Source: Methanoregula sp.
Lineage (GTDB): Archaea > Halobacteriota > Methanomicrobia > Methanomicrobiales > Methanospirillaceae
Reading direction: 5' to 3'
DNA: 11,985 nucleotides
Assembly (NCBI GenBank): GCA_023228295.1
Contig: JALOBP010000089.1
Span: 1-11,985, forward strand
Every line of letters starts with the position of its first letter. Position 1 is the first letter of the stretch. The notes below the pieces were generated by a model. The model saw only the letters and a list, made by a program, of their open reading frames with translations, was not told where the DNA came from and searched no databases. Positions 1-7,100 of this stretch are shown here, one piece after another. A program made the position numbers and the translations under genes.

Positions 1-43
1 CCTTATCGCCAAGATAATCTTGGATTAAGTCATTGATTTCCAT
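1..43 (-). CDS. 5' end of an unidentified minus-strand gene (partial, 14 codons)
   Basis: On the minus strand an ATG at 43 reads MEINDLIQDYLGDK to the window edge without a stop. It is preceded by an AAGGAGAC motif (minus-strand reading of 58 to 51) with a 7-nt gap, an ideal Shine-Dalgarno arrangement. This is the best ribosome binding site in the window and is the reason for calling so short a fragment. The gene is transcribed away from the M48 peptidase, so the two are divergent and probably share a control region between about 44 and 163. Fourteen residues are too few to name a family. Confidence 0.6.
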   Translation of the reverse strand, partial: MEINDLIQDYLGDK

Positions 44-163
44 TGCTCTGGTCTCCTTATGTTGCATGATTAGAGATCAGGGCGTTTTTGATTTTACAGC
101 AAATTGTTTACACTATCTTTTTTGAAAAATAGAGACAAGGTAAAACCAGAGTATCTGATTTCA

Positions 164-1063
164 ATGCCAGCAGAATTTTTGTGGACATTTCTTGTATGGT
201 TATTTTGTTTCGTAATTTTGTTATTGGCATCAAAATATGCAATAAACCATGTGTCAACATCGCGTGTTTGGGCTTATCTCTTTTTGATAATGTCGTTTGC
301 TCAGGGATTGCTTTTCTCTCTGACTTTTACAATTCCTATGACTTTTTTTAATTATTTTCCATCGCTTTATACGCCAATTCCTGTCACGGCAATGTTTAGT
401 ATTTTCTATTTTATCTTATTCCTGGCGCTATTGAATATCTACAATGTCTATTCGAATAAACCGAATGAAAAAGGGGAAGATTTTGTTGATAATGAAACAA
501 AGAACTATATCACCAAAATTTGGAATTTAAAGCCGGAACAAATCAATATCGTTGTCTATGATGACGGCAACTGTCCAAATGTTCAGAGGGAAATATCTAA
601 AGGATGTCTCATTATTCATGTTGGAAAGAATTTCTTAAAACTCGTAAACAAATCTGAATTACTTTTTACATTATCTCATGAAGTTGCGCATTACAAAGGT
701 CGTGATTATCGGATATTTTTCATTATTGTTATGATGGGATACCTAATTTTTTCATGTTTTGTGGGGGACTTAATATCGCCATTTATTGTAATGAATGCGG
801 TTTACTTTGTAATTGCGACGTTTGTTCTCTATATTTTGGGATTAATGACCCTTCACTATCTTTGCTGGCATGAAGAATTTGCTGCCGACTATTACGGAGC
901 TGAAAAAATTAAATCAATCCAATCGTTTAAATCATTTTTTCAAATTGAAGAGCTTGTTCAGCCAGATCGCGGATTAATATCTGATTTGATTTTTTGTGAT
1001 CATCCATCATCTGAACGAAGATTACAGAATATCAAAAACATCATAGTGGAAAAGGTTAGATAA
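164..1063 (+). CDS. M48-family membrane zinc metallopeptidase (HtpX/Ste24-like)
   Basis: Membrane-embedded zinc endopeptidase; family members cleave membrane or exported proteins and often act in membrane protein quality control. Counting from a possible TTG start at 104, the zinc motif HEVAH is at residues 192-196, the third ligand lies in HEEFAAD (E258, D262), and a family-typical HPSSERR segment is at 300-306. Three hydrophobic segments (about 25-45, 56-82, 92-115) precede the soluble part, and two more (about 205-225, 226-252) lie between the HExxH motif and the glutamate, the usual M48 layout. The total of about 300 residues is normal for the family. The frame is open from 92. TTG 104 and ATG 164 are both possible and neither has a clear Shine-Dalgarno site; ATG 164 is chosen because it is a better start codon and sits just before the first membrane span. 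The gene is far more AT-rich than the DNA right of 1470, which suggests foreign origin. Its substrate is unknown. Confidence 0.88.
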   Translation: MPAEFLWTFLVWLFCFVILLLASKYAINHVSTSRVWAYLFLIMSFAQGLLFSLTFTIPMTFFNYFPSLYTPIPVTAMFSIFYFILFLALLNIYNVYSNKPNEKGEDFVDNETKNYITKIWNLKPEQINIVVYDDGNCPNVQREISKGCLIIHVGKNFLKLVNKSELLFTLSHEVAHYKGRDYRIFFIIVMMGYLIFSCFVGDLISPFIVMNAVYFVIATFVLYILGLMTLHYLCWHEEFAADYYGAEKIKSIQSFKSFFQIEELVQPDRGLISDLIFCDHPSSERRLQNIKNIIVEKVR

Positions 1064-1069
1064 TTTTTT
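1064..1069 (+). terminator. Oligo-T terminator after the M48 peptidase
   Basis: A run of six T follows the TAA stop of the peptidase directly and leads into an AT-rich sequence. Archaeal RNA polymerase commonly terminates at such oligo-T tracts without a hairpin. The T tract is seen; its function is inferred. Confidence 0.4.
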
Positions 1070-1140
1070 CAATCTCAATCTGGAGAATGTGGATATTTTA
1101 TTCAACCCCCTTCCACACAACTTTTCGACCCTATTCATTC

Positions 1141-1190
1141 AAAGTCCGATCGATCCGGATCAAAATTTCAATCGCGATCACGATCACACT
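1141..1190 (+). repeat. GATC-rich dispersed repeat, upstream copy 1
   Basis: This copy matches 1421-1470 at an exact offset of 280 bases. The shared core is GATCCGGATCAAAATTTCAA followed by TCGCGATCACGATC. Its reverse complement resembles the tandem repeats at 2394-2672: both carry TGATCGCGATT, an A/T-rich spacer of 8-9 nt, then ATCCGGATCGATCG. Confidence 0.85.
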
Positions 1191-1221
1191 TGAAAATTCA
1201 AAATCAAACTTTACTCAAAAA

Positions 1222-1261
1222 TTTTCAATCAAACCTTGCTGAAAAAATTTCAATCAAGGTT
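1222..1261 (+). repeat. TTTCAATCAA module, copy 1
   Basis: This stretch holds two TTTCAATCAA-type words 25 nt apart, with AACCTTGCTGAAAAAA between them. The AACCTTG...CAAGGTT arms can fold into an imperfect hairpin. The same pair recurs 140 nt later at 1362-1412. Confidence 0.7.
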
Positions 1262-1361
1262 CACCTGCGAAAAGTAAAGCTGATCCTCAGCAATTACAAT
1301 TCAGGCATTACGACGAAGCAACCGATTCGGCAACCGGTTTTCATCAAACCTTGAAAAAAAA

Positions 1362-1412
1362 ATTTCAATCAAAGTCTGCTGAAAATTTTTCAATCAAACC
1401 TTGATTGAAAAA
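1362..1412 (+). repeat. TTTCAATCAA module, copy 2, ending in a perfect hairpin
   Basis: This is the second copy of the module, 140 nt after the first, with its internal words 26 nt apart. Its right half is a perfect inverted repeat: TTTTTCAATCAA (1386-1397), loop ACC, and TTGATTGAAAAA (1401-1412). The stem is 12 bp and ends in A/T tracts. Confidence 0.8.
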
Positions 1413-1420
1413 CAAAAATC

Positions 1421-1470
1421 AAAGTTCGATTGATCCGGATCAAAATTTCAATCGCGATCACGATCGCGAT
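1421..1470 (+). repeat. GATC-rich dispersed repeat, upstream copy 2
   Basis: This is the second well-preserved copy of the 1141-1190 element, 280 nt downstream, nearly identical over about 40 bases. It ends in GATCGCGATTGAA, making the right end quasi-palindromic. The AT-rich island ends just after it. Confidence 0.85.
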
Positions 1471-1631
1471 TGAACATTTCCGGGCAGGGTCCGATGCATT
1501 CCGGCATCCCCAGATCCGGCACCGGGCCCGTGCCTTCCCAACCCGGAAGTACCCCGTTTTGTCAAAACCGTTTGGCACCGAATGCGCACTCTATCTGGCT
1601 CCAATCCTCTGTAAACGGCTCCGTTTGACCT

Positions 1632-1645
1632 CAAAAAAATTTATT
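1632..1645 (+). promoter_or_regulatory. Possible TATA-like box upstream of the 167-aa gene
   Basis: AAAAAAATTTATTC is the only AT-rich island in the otherwise GC-rich 1480-1760 region. If it is the TATA box, transcription would begin near 1670 and leave a leader of over 100 nt. This is a weak call made on composition alone. Confidence 0.25.
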
Positions 1646-1784
1646 CAGCCAAGGATGTCAATAAGCCAGTCCCATGGTAATTGTCCAAGGGCGCCCAAGG
1701 ACAACCAAGCGACAGAGGCCTGAATGGCTTTCGTCAGGATCAGGAAGGTCCGGAGGATCTTCCAAATATAGGAGTGAAAAAAAC

Positions 1785-2288
1785 ATGGCAGACTTTACAA
1801 CGAAAAGCACAACCAAGAGTGCGGTCCGCAAGCTCGCGGAACCGCTCGCAGACGTGACTGCCTTCGACAACATCGTCCAGGGCGTCATTACGAACAACCC
1901 CTTCGGGTGCACGATCTACAACCAGGGCGGGGCAGACCACCCGCCGGTCGAGCGGAGCAAACAGGGATTCACATCCCGAATCGTCTACCAGGACGGGCTG
2001 GCAAAGACCGTGGCAATCGTCACGGTCCGGGCACCGACCATCGCGGCCTTCACGGCAGCGGCGAACCACGTCGTGGCCAACACGCAGCTGGCAACCGACC
2101 TCGGCGGGACACCGGCCCGGGATTTCGTAAACGAGAAGTTTGCGGCGACCCTGCGGTGCCACGACCCCAACGGCGAGATCTACTTCGTGAACTTCAGCCG
2201 GGACCTGGTGACCCTCACCTCGTTCTCGGACGACGCGATCCAGAGCAAGGTCGAGACGTGGGCGGACACCGTGGCGGCGCTGGCCTGA
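1785..2288 (+). CDS. Conserved-looking hypothetical protein, 167 aa
   Basis: I do not recognise a family. The start is ATG 1785, because GGAG at 1771-1774 lies 10 nt upstream and the sequence before it (1674-1784) reads as arginine- and serine-rich non-protein; a longer reading from 1674 is therefore rejected. The product begins MADFTTKSTTKS, has no signal peptide or membrane span, and looks like a soluble alpha/beta protein. An N-terminal helix (about 12-35) is followed by alternating strands and alanine-rich helices (for example 62-82 and 84-102), then a strand-rich part near 130-147 and a C-terminal amphipathic helix (150-167). It has two cysteines (42 and 125) and no obvious catalytic motif. 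Strong G/C preference at third positions supports real coding and matches the host-like genes on the right. A duplicate of its last ten codons and 3' flank lies at 2728-2818. It may belong to the GATC-repeat locus around it, but that is inference. Confidence 0.75.
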   Translation: MADFTTKSTTKSAVRKLAEPLADVTAFDNIVQGVITNNPFGCTIYNQGGADHPPVERSKQGFTSRIVYQDGLAKTVAIVTVRAPTIAAFTAAANHVVANTQLATDLGGTPARDFVNEKFAATLRCHDPNGEIYFVNFSRDLVTLTSFSDDAIQSKVETWADTVAALA

Positions 2289-2349
2289 AAATAGTGTAAA
2301 GCAGTATGAACAAACGGGGCGGGGGGAGGTCCCCCGTCCCATCCCCTTT
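2259..2349 (+). repeat. Duplicated segment, copy 1: 3' end of the 167-aa gene plus flank
   Basis: The last ten codons of the gene and 61 bases beyond its stop align without gaps to 2728-2818 at an offset of 469. The best-conserved stretch is GCAGNATGAACAAACGGGGC, just after the stop. The flank looks like a 3' untranslated or terminator region. Confidence 0.85.
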
Positions 2350-2359
2350 CACGGTTTTT
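2320..2359 (+). terminator. Hairpin and T-tract after the 167-aa gene
   Basis: CGGGGG (2320-2325) pairs with CCCCCG (2331-2336) across a 5-nt loop. Pyrimidine-rich sequence and a T5 run at 2355-2359 follow. This fits a transcription end 30-70 nt past the stop. The duplicate flank at 2784-2818 has a weaker, differently paired version. Confidence 0.45.
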
Positions 2360-2393
2360 CATTTCAAAATCGATTGCTGGTTTTCATTGTACG

Positions 2394-2532
2394 ATCGATC
2401 CCCGGTTTCTTATTCCAAATCGATCAGCGATTTTTTGATCGCAATCGCACTCATGATCGCGATTAAAAAAAAATCCGGATCGATCGCGATCCGATTTTGG
2501 TACAGAAATCGATCAGCGATTTTGAGATCAAA
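2394..2532 (+). repeat. GATC-rich tandem repeat, unit 1 (139 bp)
   Basis: The unit runs from ATCGATCCCCGG to the next occurrence of the same word at 2533. It carries two AAATCGATCAGCG words (2417 and 2506), an A-tract (2464-2473) and the palindrome-rich core TCCGGATCGATCGCGATCCG (2474-2493). GATC and CGATCG sites are very dense. Confidence 0.92.
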
Positions 2533-2672
2533 ATCGATCCCCGGTTTTAATTTTCAAATCGATCAGCGGTTTTTTGATCGCAATCGCACCAATGATCGCG
2601 ATCAAAAAAAAAATCCGGATCGATCGCGATCCGATTTTGGTACAGAAATCGCTCAGCGTTTTTCAGATCAAA
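2533..2672 (+). repeat. GATC-rich tandem repeat, unit 2 (140 bp)
   Basis: This unit is nearly identical to unit 1 and one base longer because of a longer A-tract. The AAATCGATCAGCG words recur at 2556 and 2646. A decayed third start (AAATTGATCCCTGG) follows at about 2671-2685, so the array is about 2.2 units long. Confidence 0.92.
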
Positions 2673-2727
2673 ATTGATCCCTGGTTCCACTTTTTGGTTC
2701 GGAAAACCAGGTAATTGAAGGCGCCGC

Positions 2728-2818
2728 CGGGTATCCTCCGTGTCGGCCCTCGCCTGAAAATCGTGGAGAGCAGGATGAACAAACGGGGCGCGGAGGAATC
2801 CCCTGCCCTACCCTTTTG
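2728..2818 (+). pseudogene. C-terminal remnant of a second copy of the 167-aa gene
   Basis: The codons ending at the TGA at 2755-2757 read RVSSVSALA, against WADTVAALA at the end of the intact gene. The 61 bases after the stop continue to match at about 75% without a gap. Upstream the frame soon meets a stop (2716-2718) and repeat sequence, so only the tail of the copy survives. The most likely history is a tandem gene duplication whose second copy was destroyed, possibly by growth or insertion of the GATC repeat array. An alternative is that this whole segment is a mobile 3'-end element. Confidence 0.65.
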
Positions 2819-3020
2819 GATATCCCAGTTCCCCGTGCTCTCTGCCGACTATCAATACCCAATCTGTCAATCAGATCGACATGTCCCAAAAACGTGTCGA
2901 AAAATTCAGTAAAAATCGACATATCGCTACGGGTGCTCATGAAGATAAAAAGCCTCACCCCCCGCACCACTTCCCCCCCTGTCGAAGACCCTGTTTTCGA
3001 CCCCATCCACGGCAGTTAAA

Positions 3021-3227
3021 AACCCGGCCCCGCAAAGAGCCCAACTGTACCAGTTTTGCCTCACCCCCGTTTCGGCACAGGCAATGTTTCCGGAAAATGC
3101 AGTATTTGTTCCGGAACAAATCGGGATTTTCCGGCAGGAATCATTGAGGCTGTATATAGCAACGTCACAATGGCATCCGGCCGGGCGAACGCGGCAATTG
3201 CAAAGCCCCGGGGGCCGGGAGGGGGTT
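3021..3227 (+). repeat. Long direct repeat flanking the SNF2/SWIM operon, copy A
   Basis: This copy aligns without gaps to 9161-9367 at a constant offset of 6140, with about 51 differences in 207 positions by hand count (about 75% identity). Its ends are imperfect inverted repeats (AACCCGGCCCC at 3021, GGGGCCGGGAGGGGGTT at 3211-3227). It lies just past the stop of the SWIM gene. Substitutions in the best shared frame are spread evenly over codon positions, so it is treated as non-coding. Confidence 0.85.
3090..3134. other. Nested palindrome inside repeat copy A
   Basis: An 18-bp perfect palindrome, ATTTGTTCCGGAACAAAT (3104-3121), sits inside a 9-bp inverted repeat, CCGGAAAAT (3090-3098) with ATTTTCCGG (3126-3134). 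Both can pair at once to give a long hairpin or cruciform. It could be a protein-binding site, a transposon-end-like signal, or an RNA hairpin. Confidence 0.8.
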
Positions 3228-3256
3228 CCGGCTTGGATCCGTGCCACTCTTTTTTC

Positions 3257-4174
3257 TTACCGTTCCCCGGTCTCATGCCGGCCTGCCGATGACCGTTCAA
3301 TTTCCTTTAGAACGCGATTGCGTGCTTTCGGATACACCGGTATAAGAAGATCGGCGAGATCCTTTCCCTTGACCCTGTAAAGAGAAGGCCCGAGCCTCTT
3401 TATTGCCGCCGCTTCCAGTTCCGGTTTTGCATGCAGGTATATCGGGAACGTTTCCAGCAACTCCCCGGCCTCCCAGAACGTATCCATGCATTCGGAAAGA
3501 GGCGGGAGGTTTGTGCCTGACGGAACATCGGGAGGTGGATCCGGCCGCCGCACGGTCTCTGCCCCCGGTTCAGCCACGGCACCCCGCCGCTTCCGGAGGC
3601 CGTCGAGGATCGTCTCGCGGTCCCGGCCCCGGAGGGCAAAGATGAGGAACGGATCGCGGTCGAACTGCTCTGCAAGAATATAGTAGACCGCCGCGATGTG
3701 CTTGCAGGGATTTGCGGAATCGGGACAACTGCAATTCGTGATGATCTCTTTACGGCCAGCCGGCAGCAGCGAGAGCCGGTTTTCCGCAAACACCTTCTCG
3801 ATCTCCTGCGGCATCTCGCCCCCGAGGAGTCCGGCAGCAAAGAGCGCCTGTGACGAGAGGGCATCGAGGATCTCCTCCCACTGCGTATCCGGGAACCGGG
3901 AGAATGCGATCGTCACCGAGTATGGCCGGGGGTTCGTGCCCTGCACCTGGGCATGGACAAATCCCCCCTCGATATTTATCGTAACGACCTGCCCGTTCCG
4001 GGCGTACGACTTTCCCCGCTGGAGGCGTGAACCAATACCAATCCTTTCGAGCGCTTCGATGAACCGCTTCGACCACCACGTCCCGCCGATCGCGCCTTTT
4101 TTGCTCCGGACCGCGATCCCGTTCTTCACCCGGATAGGTTTGGCAGGTGGATAATAATCTCCCCGGTAACTCAT
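3257..4174 (-). CDS. SWIM zinc-finger protein, partner of the SNF2 helicase
   Basis: This 305-aa protein has a SWIM finger, C148-x-C150-x6-C157-x-H159, the CxC...CxH pattern that defines the family; SWIM domains are thought to bind DNA or protein. The N-terminal part (1-140) is the conserved segment typical of proteins encoded beside SNF2 helicases, with GGTWWSKRFIEALE near 30-43. A proline-rich linker (about 205-225) separates a C-terminal helical part. The ATG at 4174 overlaps the SNF2 stop as ATGA, implying translational coupling and one transcript. The arrangement matches bacterial YwqB next to YwqA, so the likely job is to help the SNF2 ATPase contact its nucleic-acid or protein target; that role is inferred. 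All four zinc ligands are present. No T-tract follows its TAA stop; the first long direct repeat does. Confidence 0.9.
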   Translation of the reverse strand: MSYRGDYYPPAKPIRVKNGIAVRSKKGAIGGTWWSKRFIEALERIGIGSRLQRGKSYARNGQVVTINIEGGFVHAQVQGTNPRPYSVTIAFSRFPDTQWEEILDALSSQALFAAGLLGGEMPQEIEKVFAENRLSLLPAGRKEIITNCSCPDSANPCKHIAAVYYILAEQFDRDPFLIFALRGRDRETILDGLRKRRGAVAEPGAETVRRPDPPPDVPSGTNLPPLSECMDTFWEAGELLETFPIYLHAKPELEAAAIKRLGPSLYRVKGKDLADLLIPVYPKARNRVLKEIERSSAGRHETGER

Positions 4175-7100
4175 TCCGCCTCACCCCCGGTACCGGCTTT
4201 TCGCAGGCGCAGCAGCTCCCGCAGTTCTTCGGTCGGGAGGCCGGTGATCCAGTCCTCCCCGGTACCGATAATACTCCCGGCGAGCGCCCGTTTCTCCTCC
4301 AGAACGGAGTCGATCCTCTCTTCCAGCGTCCCGGCCGCGATCATCAGGTGCACCTCGACATTCTTTGTCTGGCCGATCCGGAAGGCCCGGTCGGTCGCCT
4401 GGTCCTCGACCGCCGGGTTCCACCAGCGGTCGATGTGAAACACGTGGTTTGCCGGTGTCAGGTTCAGTCCGGTCCCGCCAGCTTTTAAGGAGAGAATAAA
4501 GATCTTCGGCCCGTTGCGGTCGGAAAACCGCGCCACCATGGCATCCCGGTCTTCACGCTTTGTCTTCCCGTGAAGGAACAGGACTTCCGTGGAAAAGATC
4601 GATTCGAGGCAGGGCTTAAGCAGCTCGCCAAACGAGGCAAACTGGGTGAAGATGAGCGTCCGCTCGTTGTTTTCCAGGATCTCTTCGAGTACCTCGCAGA
4701 GCCGGCCGAGCTTACCGGATCGGCCTTCAAGCGGACTCCCGTCGTTTAAGAAGAGTGCCGGGTGGTTGCAAATCTGCTTGAGCCGCATCAGTGTAACGAG
4801 CACGGCGCCCCGCCGCGCAAGGCCCTCGAGCGAGCTGAGTCTCTCCAGCAGATCTTCAACTGCCGCCTCGTAGAGCGAGACCTGCTCCCTTGTCAGCAAA
4901 CAGAACTCCCGTTTAACAATCTTCTCCGGCAGATCGGAGATGATCTTGCGGTCGGTCTTTGTCCGCCGGAGGAGGAACGGCCGGACGATCTTTTTTAACG
5001 AGAGTGCCTTTTGTGTATCGTGCTGGCGCTCGATCGGCGTTGCGAACAATTTCTGGAACGCAGTCGCATTCCCGAGATAGCCGGGGTTTAAGAAATCCAT
5101 GATGGACCAGAGTTCTGAGAGCCTGTTCTCAACTGGCGTTCCGGTGAGGGCGATCCGTTCGGATGCAGGGATCTTCCTGACCGCCCGGGCCTGCCGGGTT
5201 GCGTGGTTCTTGATATTCTGGGCCTCGTCGAGAACAACGCAGTCCCAGGTGTGTGTTACGAGCAGGTCTTCATCCCGCTGGACGGTCTGGTATGACGTTA
5301 TCACAATGTCGTTTCCATCCAGCATACGGCCGAATTCATCTCCGGAGCACCGGCCCTGGCCGTGATGGATGTGCACCCGGAGGGAGGGTGCGAACCGTGC
5401 AAACTCCCGGCTCCAGTTACCGATGATCGACATGGGGCAGACGAGAAGCGTCTTCTTTTCGGTACCGCTGTCGCGTTTTGTCGCAAGGTACGCGATGACC
5501 TGCACGGTCTTGCCAAGGCCCATGTCGTCGGCAAGGCATGCGCCCATCCCGGATCTTCCGAGCATCGAGAGCCACGAGAGCCCGGTCTCCTGGTATGGCC
5601 GGAGCGTCCCCGTAAACCGGGCCGGAAGGGCAACCGGCTCCGGAGCCTGCACAGATGCGAGCCTTTCGAAAAACTCTTTGAGTTTTTTATCCACAACCAT
5701 TGCAGTCAGGGGGAGTTCTTCGTCGGCCGGGCCCCCAAGCGAGAGCGCGAGGGCATCGGCAAGGGACATCTCGCTTCCGGAATACTCCTTCCTGAACGCA
5801 GCTATAACGCGCTTCACTTCGTTTTGATCGAAGACCACCCACCGGCCCCGGACCTTCATGAGTGGAAGTTTCCGGGCCGCAAGCTCCCCGAACTCTTCTG
5901 CTGAGAGTTCCTCGTCACCGATGGCGATCTTCCAGTCGAACGAAACGATACTACCAAGAGATAATGCCCCGCTGCCCTTCCCTTTGCCTTTCCCGCTCTT
6001 CAGCTTCACCCGGATGGACGGGTGCTGCCTGCCATGCTGCCACCATGACGGCAGCAGGACAGAACATCCGATCTCCCGGAGGAGCGGTGCTGTTTCAGCA
6101 AGGAAACAGAAGACTTCCTCCGGAGGAAGCGCGATCTCGTCAGGCCTTGCTTTCTTCAGGGCTTCACGGAGCGGGGGGTAGAGTTTTGCGGCTGCCCCGA
6201 GATCGAAGAGTATCCGTTCCTGCAGGTTGGGACCGTCTGTGCCGGCAACGGTCCCGCCGGCTCCCGCCCGCCCGGACCAGACTTCGGCTGCGGGCACAAG
6301 AAGCGTCGGGTCTTTGAGGCTCTGCAGGAAAAACCCGATCGTCCAGTCCGGTACACCGTCATCGGGTTCCCTGATGGTAAAACACGTGGTCCAATAATCC
6401 TGTTGCCTAATTGCCGCCGGCCCGGCAAGCCAGGTTTTCAGGTCAGCAACCGTGGGAGAGCTGGCAGGAATTTCTGCAGGTATTCCTGTCAGGGAGCTGT
6501 ACCACACCTCTTCATGAGCGGACCCGGACCAGATTCCATTCGCGCTTGCATGATAGGTCCGTAAGGCTTCCGGTACGAGGTGCCGGACAGCAGCTTTGAT
6601 GAAGATTCGGACCGGTTCCGGGTGTAACCCTTTTTCTGCAAGGTGCGCACGGGTGACGGGCGGCATCAGGGATGCGAGTTCGTCGAGCCGTTTCCGGTCA
6701 TCGTCCCGCAGCTTGGGAAACCACGCCCCGGTGACGGCCCCGGCAGACGTGTGCCCGGTTGGTTCAAAGCCCGGGAGAAACGAACCCCGCGCAACCAGCT
6801 CGGCAGCAAAGAGGGCAACGACCTGCCAGGCAGAAAGGGATCTTCCGGCCCGGAACATGCGGCCGCCCGGTTCCCCGGAAAAGAGGTACGGTAGTATGTC
6901 CTTAAGCGGCACCTGGACAACCGGTATCTTAAAGGGCGCCAGAACGGTTTTTTCCCCGGCGGGACCGGCACGCACGGGTCTTTTTTCAATCGAGGGATCC
7001 GGTGAACCGTCCGTAGTGGGGAGGTACAGCACCCTCTCATCCGCCCTCATTGAGGCGGATGACGTGAGCACTTCCCCGATGGCGGCTTTCAGGGTGTCGT

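Larger units (their letters stand above)
1064..1784. other. Gene-less repeat-rich stretch between the peptidase and the 167-aa gene
   Basis: No credible gene is visible here. Bases 1064-1470 are AT-rich and made of two alternating modules. One is GATC/CGATCG-rich (1141-1190, a degenerate copy near 1271-1300, and 1421-1470). The other is built around TTTCAATCAA (1222-1261 and 1362-1412). Composition switches to GC-rich near 1480. Bases 1480-1660 hold no recognisable element, and 1629-1784 is the likely leader of the next gene. The short open frames here are on repeat sequence and are rejected. Confidence 0.7.
2289..3256. other. Gene-less stretch between the 167-aa gene and the SWIM gene
   Basis: No intact gene is supported. 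In order it holds the duplicated 3' flank and terminator (to about 2360), a GATC-rich tandem repeat (2394-2672 with a partial third unit to about 2700), the remnant of a second gene copy (2728-2818), an unremarkable segment at 2820-3020 with a small TCGACATG/CGTGTCGA inverted repeat at 2876-2900, and the first copy of the long direct repeat (3021-3227). The next gene is convergent and ends at 3257. Confidence 0.75.

Noticed and set aside
1222..1412. CRISPR-like array based on repeated TTTCAATC words
   Set aside because: Archaeal CRISPR repeats often contain this word, but spacing here is irregular (25, about 115, 26 nt), the repeats differ in sequence, and no cas gene is present.
1674..1784. 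Longer N-terminus for the 167-aa protein starting at 1674
   Set aside because: The extra 37 residues are Arg/Ser/Gly-rich with no structure, and a Shine-Dalgarno site stands directly before ATG 1785.
1740..2342. Minus-strand 200-codon open frame opposite the 167-aa gene
   Set aside because: The translation is rich in Arg, Cys and His, as expected of an antisense shadow. The plus-strand frame has a Shine-Dalgarno site and a balanced protein composition.
2306..2677. Plus-strand 123-codon open frame over the GATC tandem repeat
   Set aside because: It is made of repeat sequence. The 139- and 140-bp units would shift frame between copies, so a conserved protein repeat is not being encoded.
3021..3227. 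Insertion sequence or transposase remnant in the long direct repeats
   Set aside because: No transposase-like reading in either strand and no clear target-site duplication. The imperfect terminal inverted repeats of copy A are only weakly kept in copy B.
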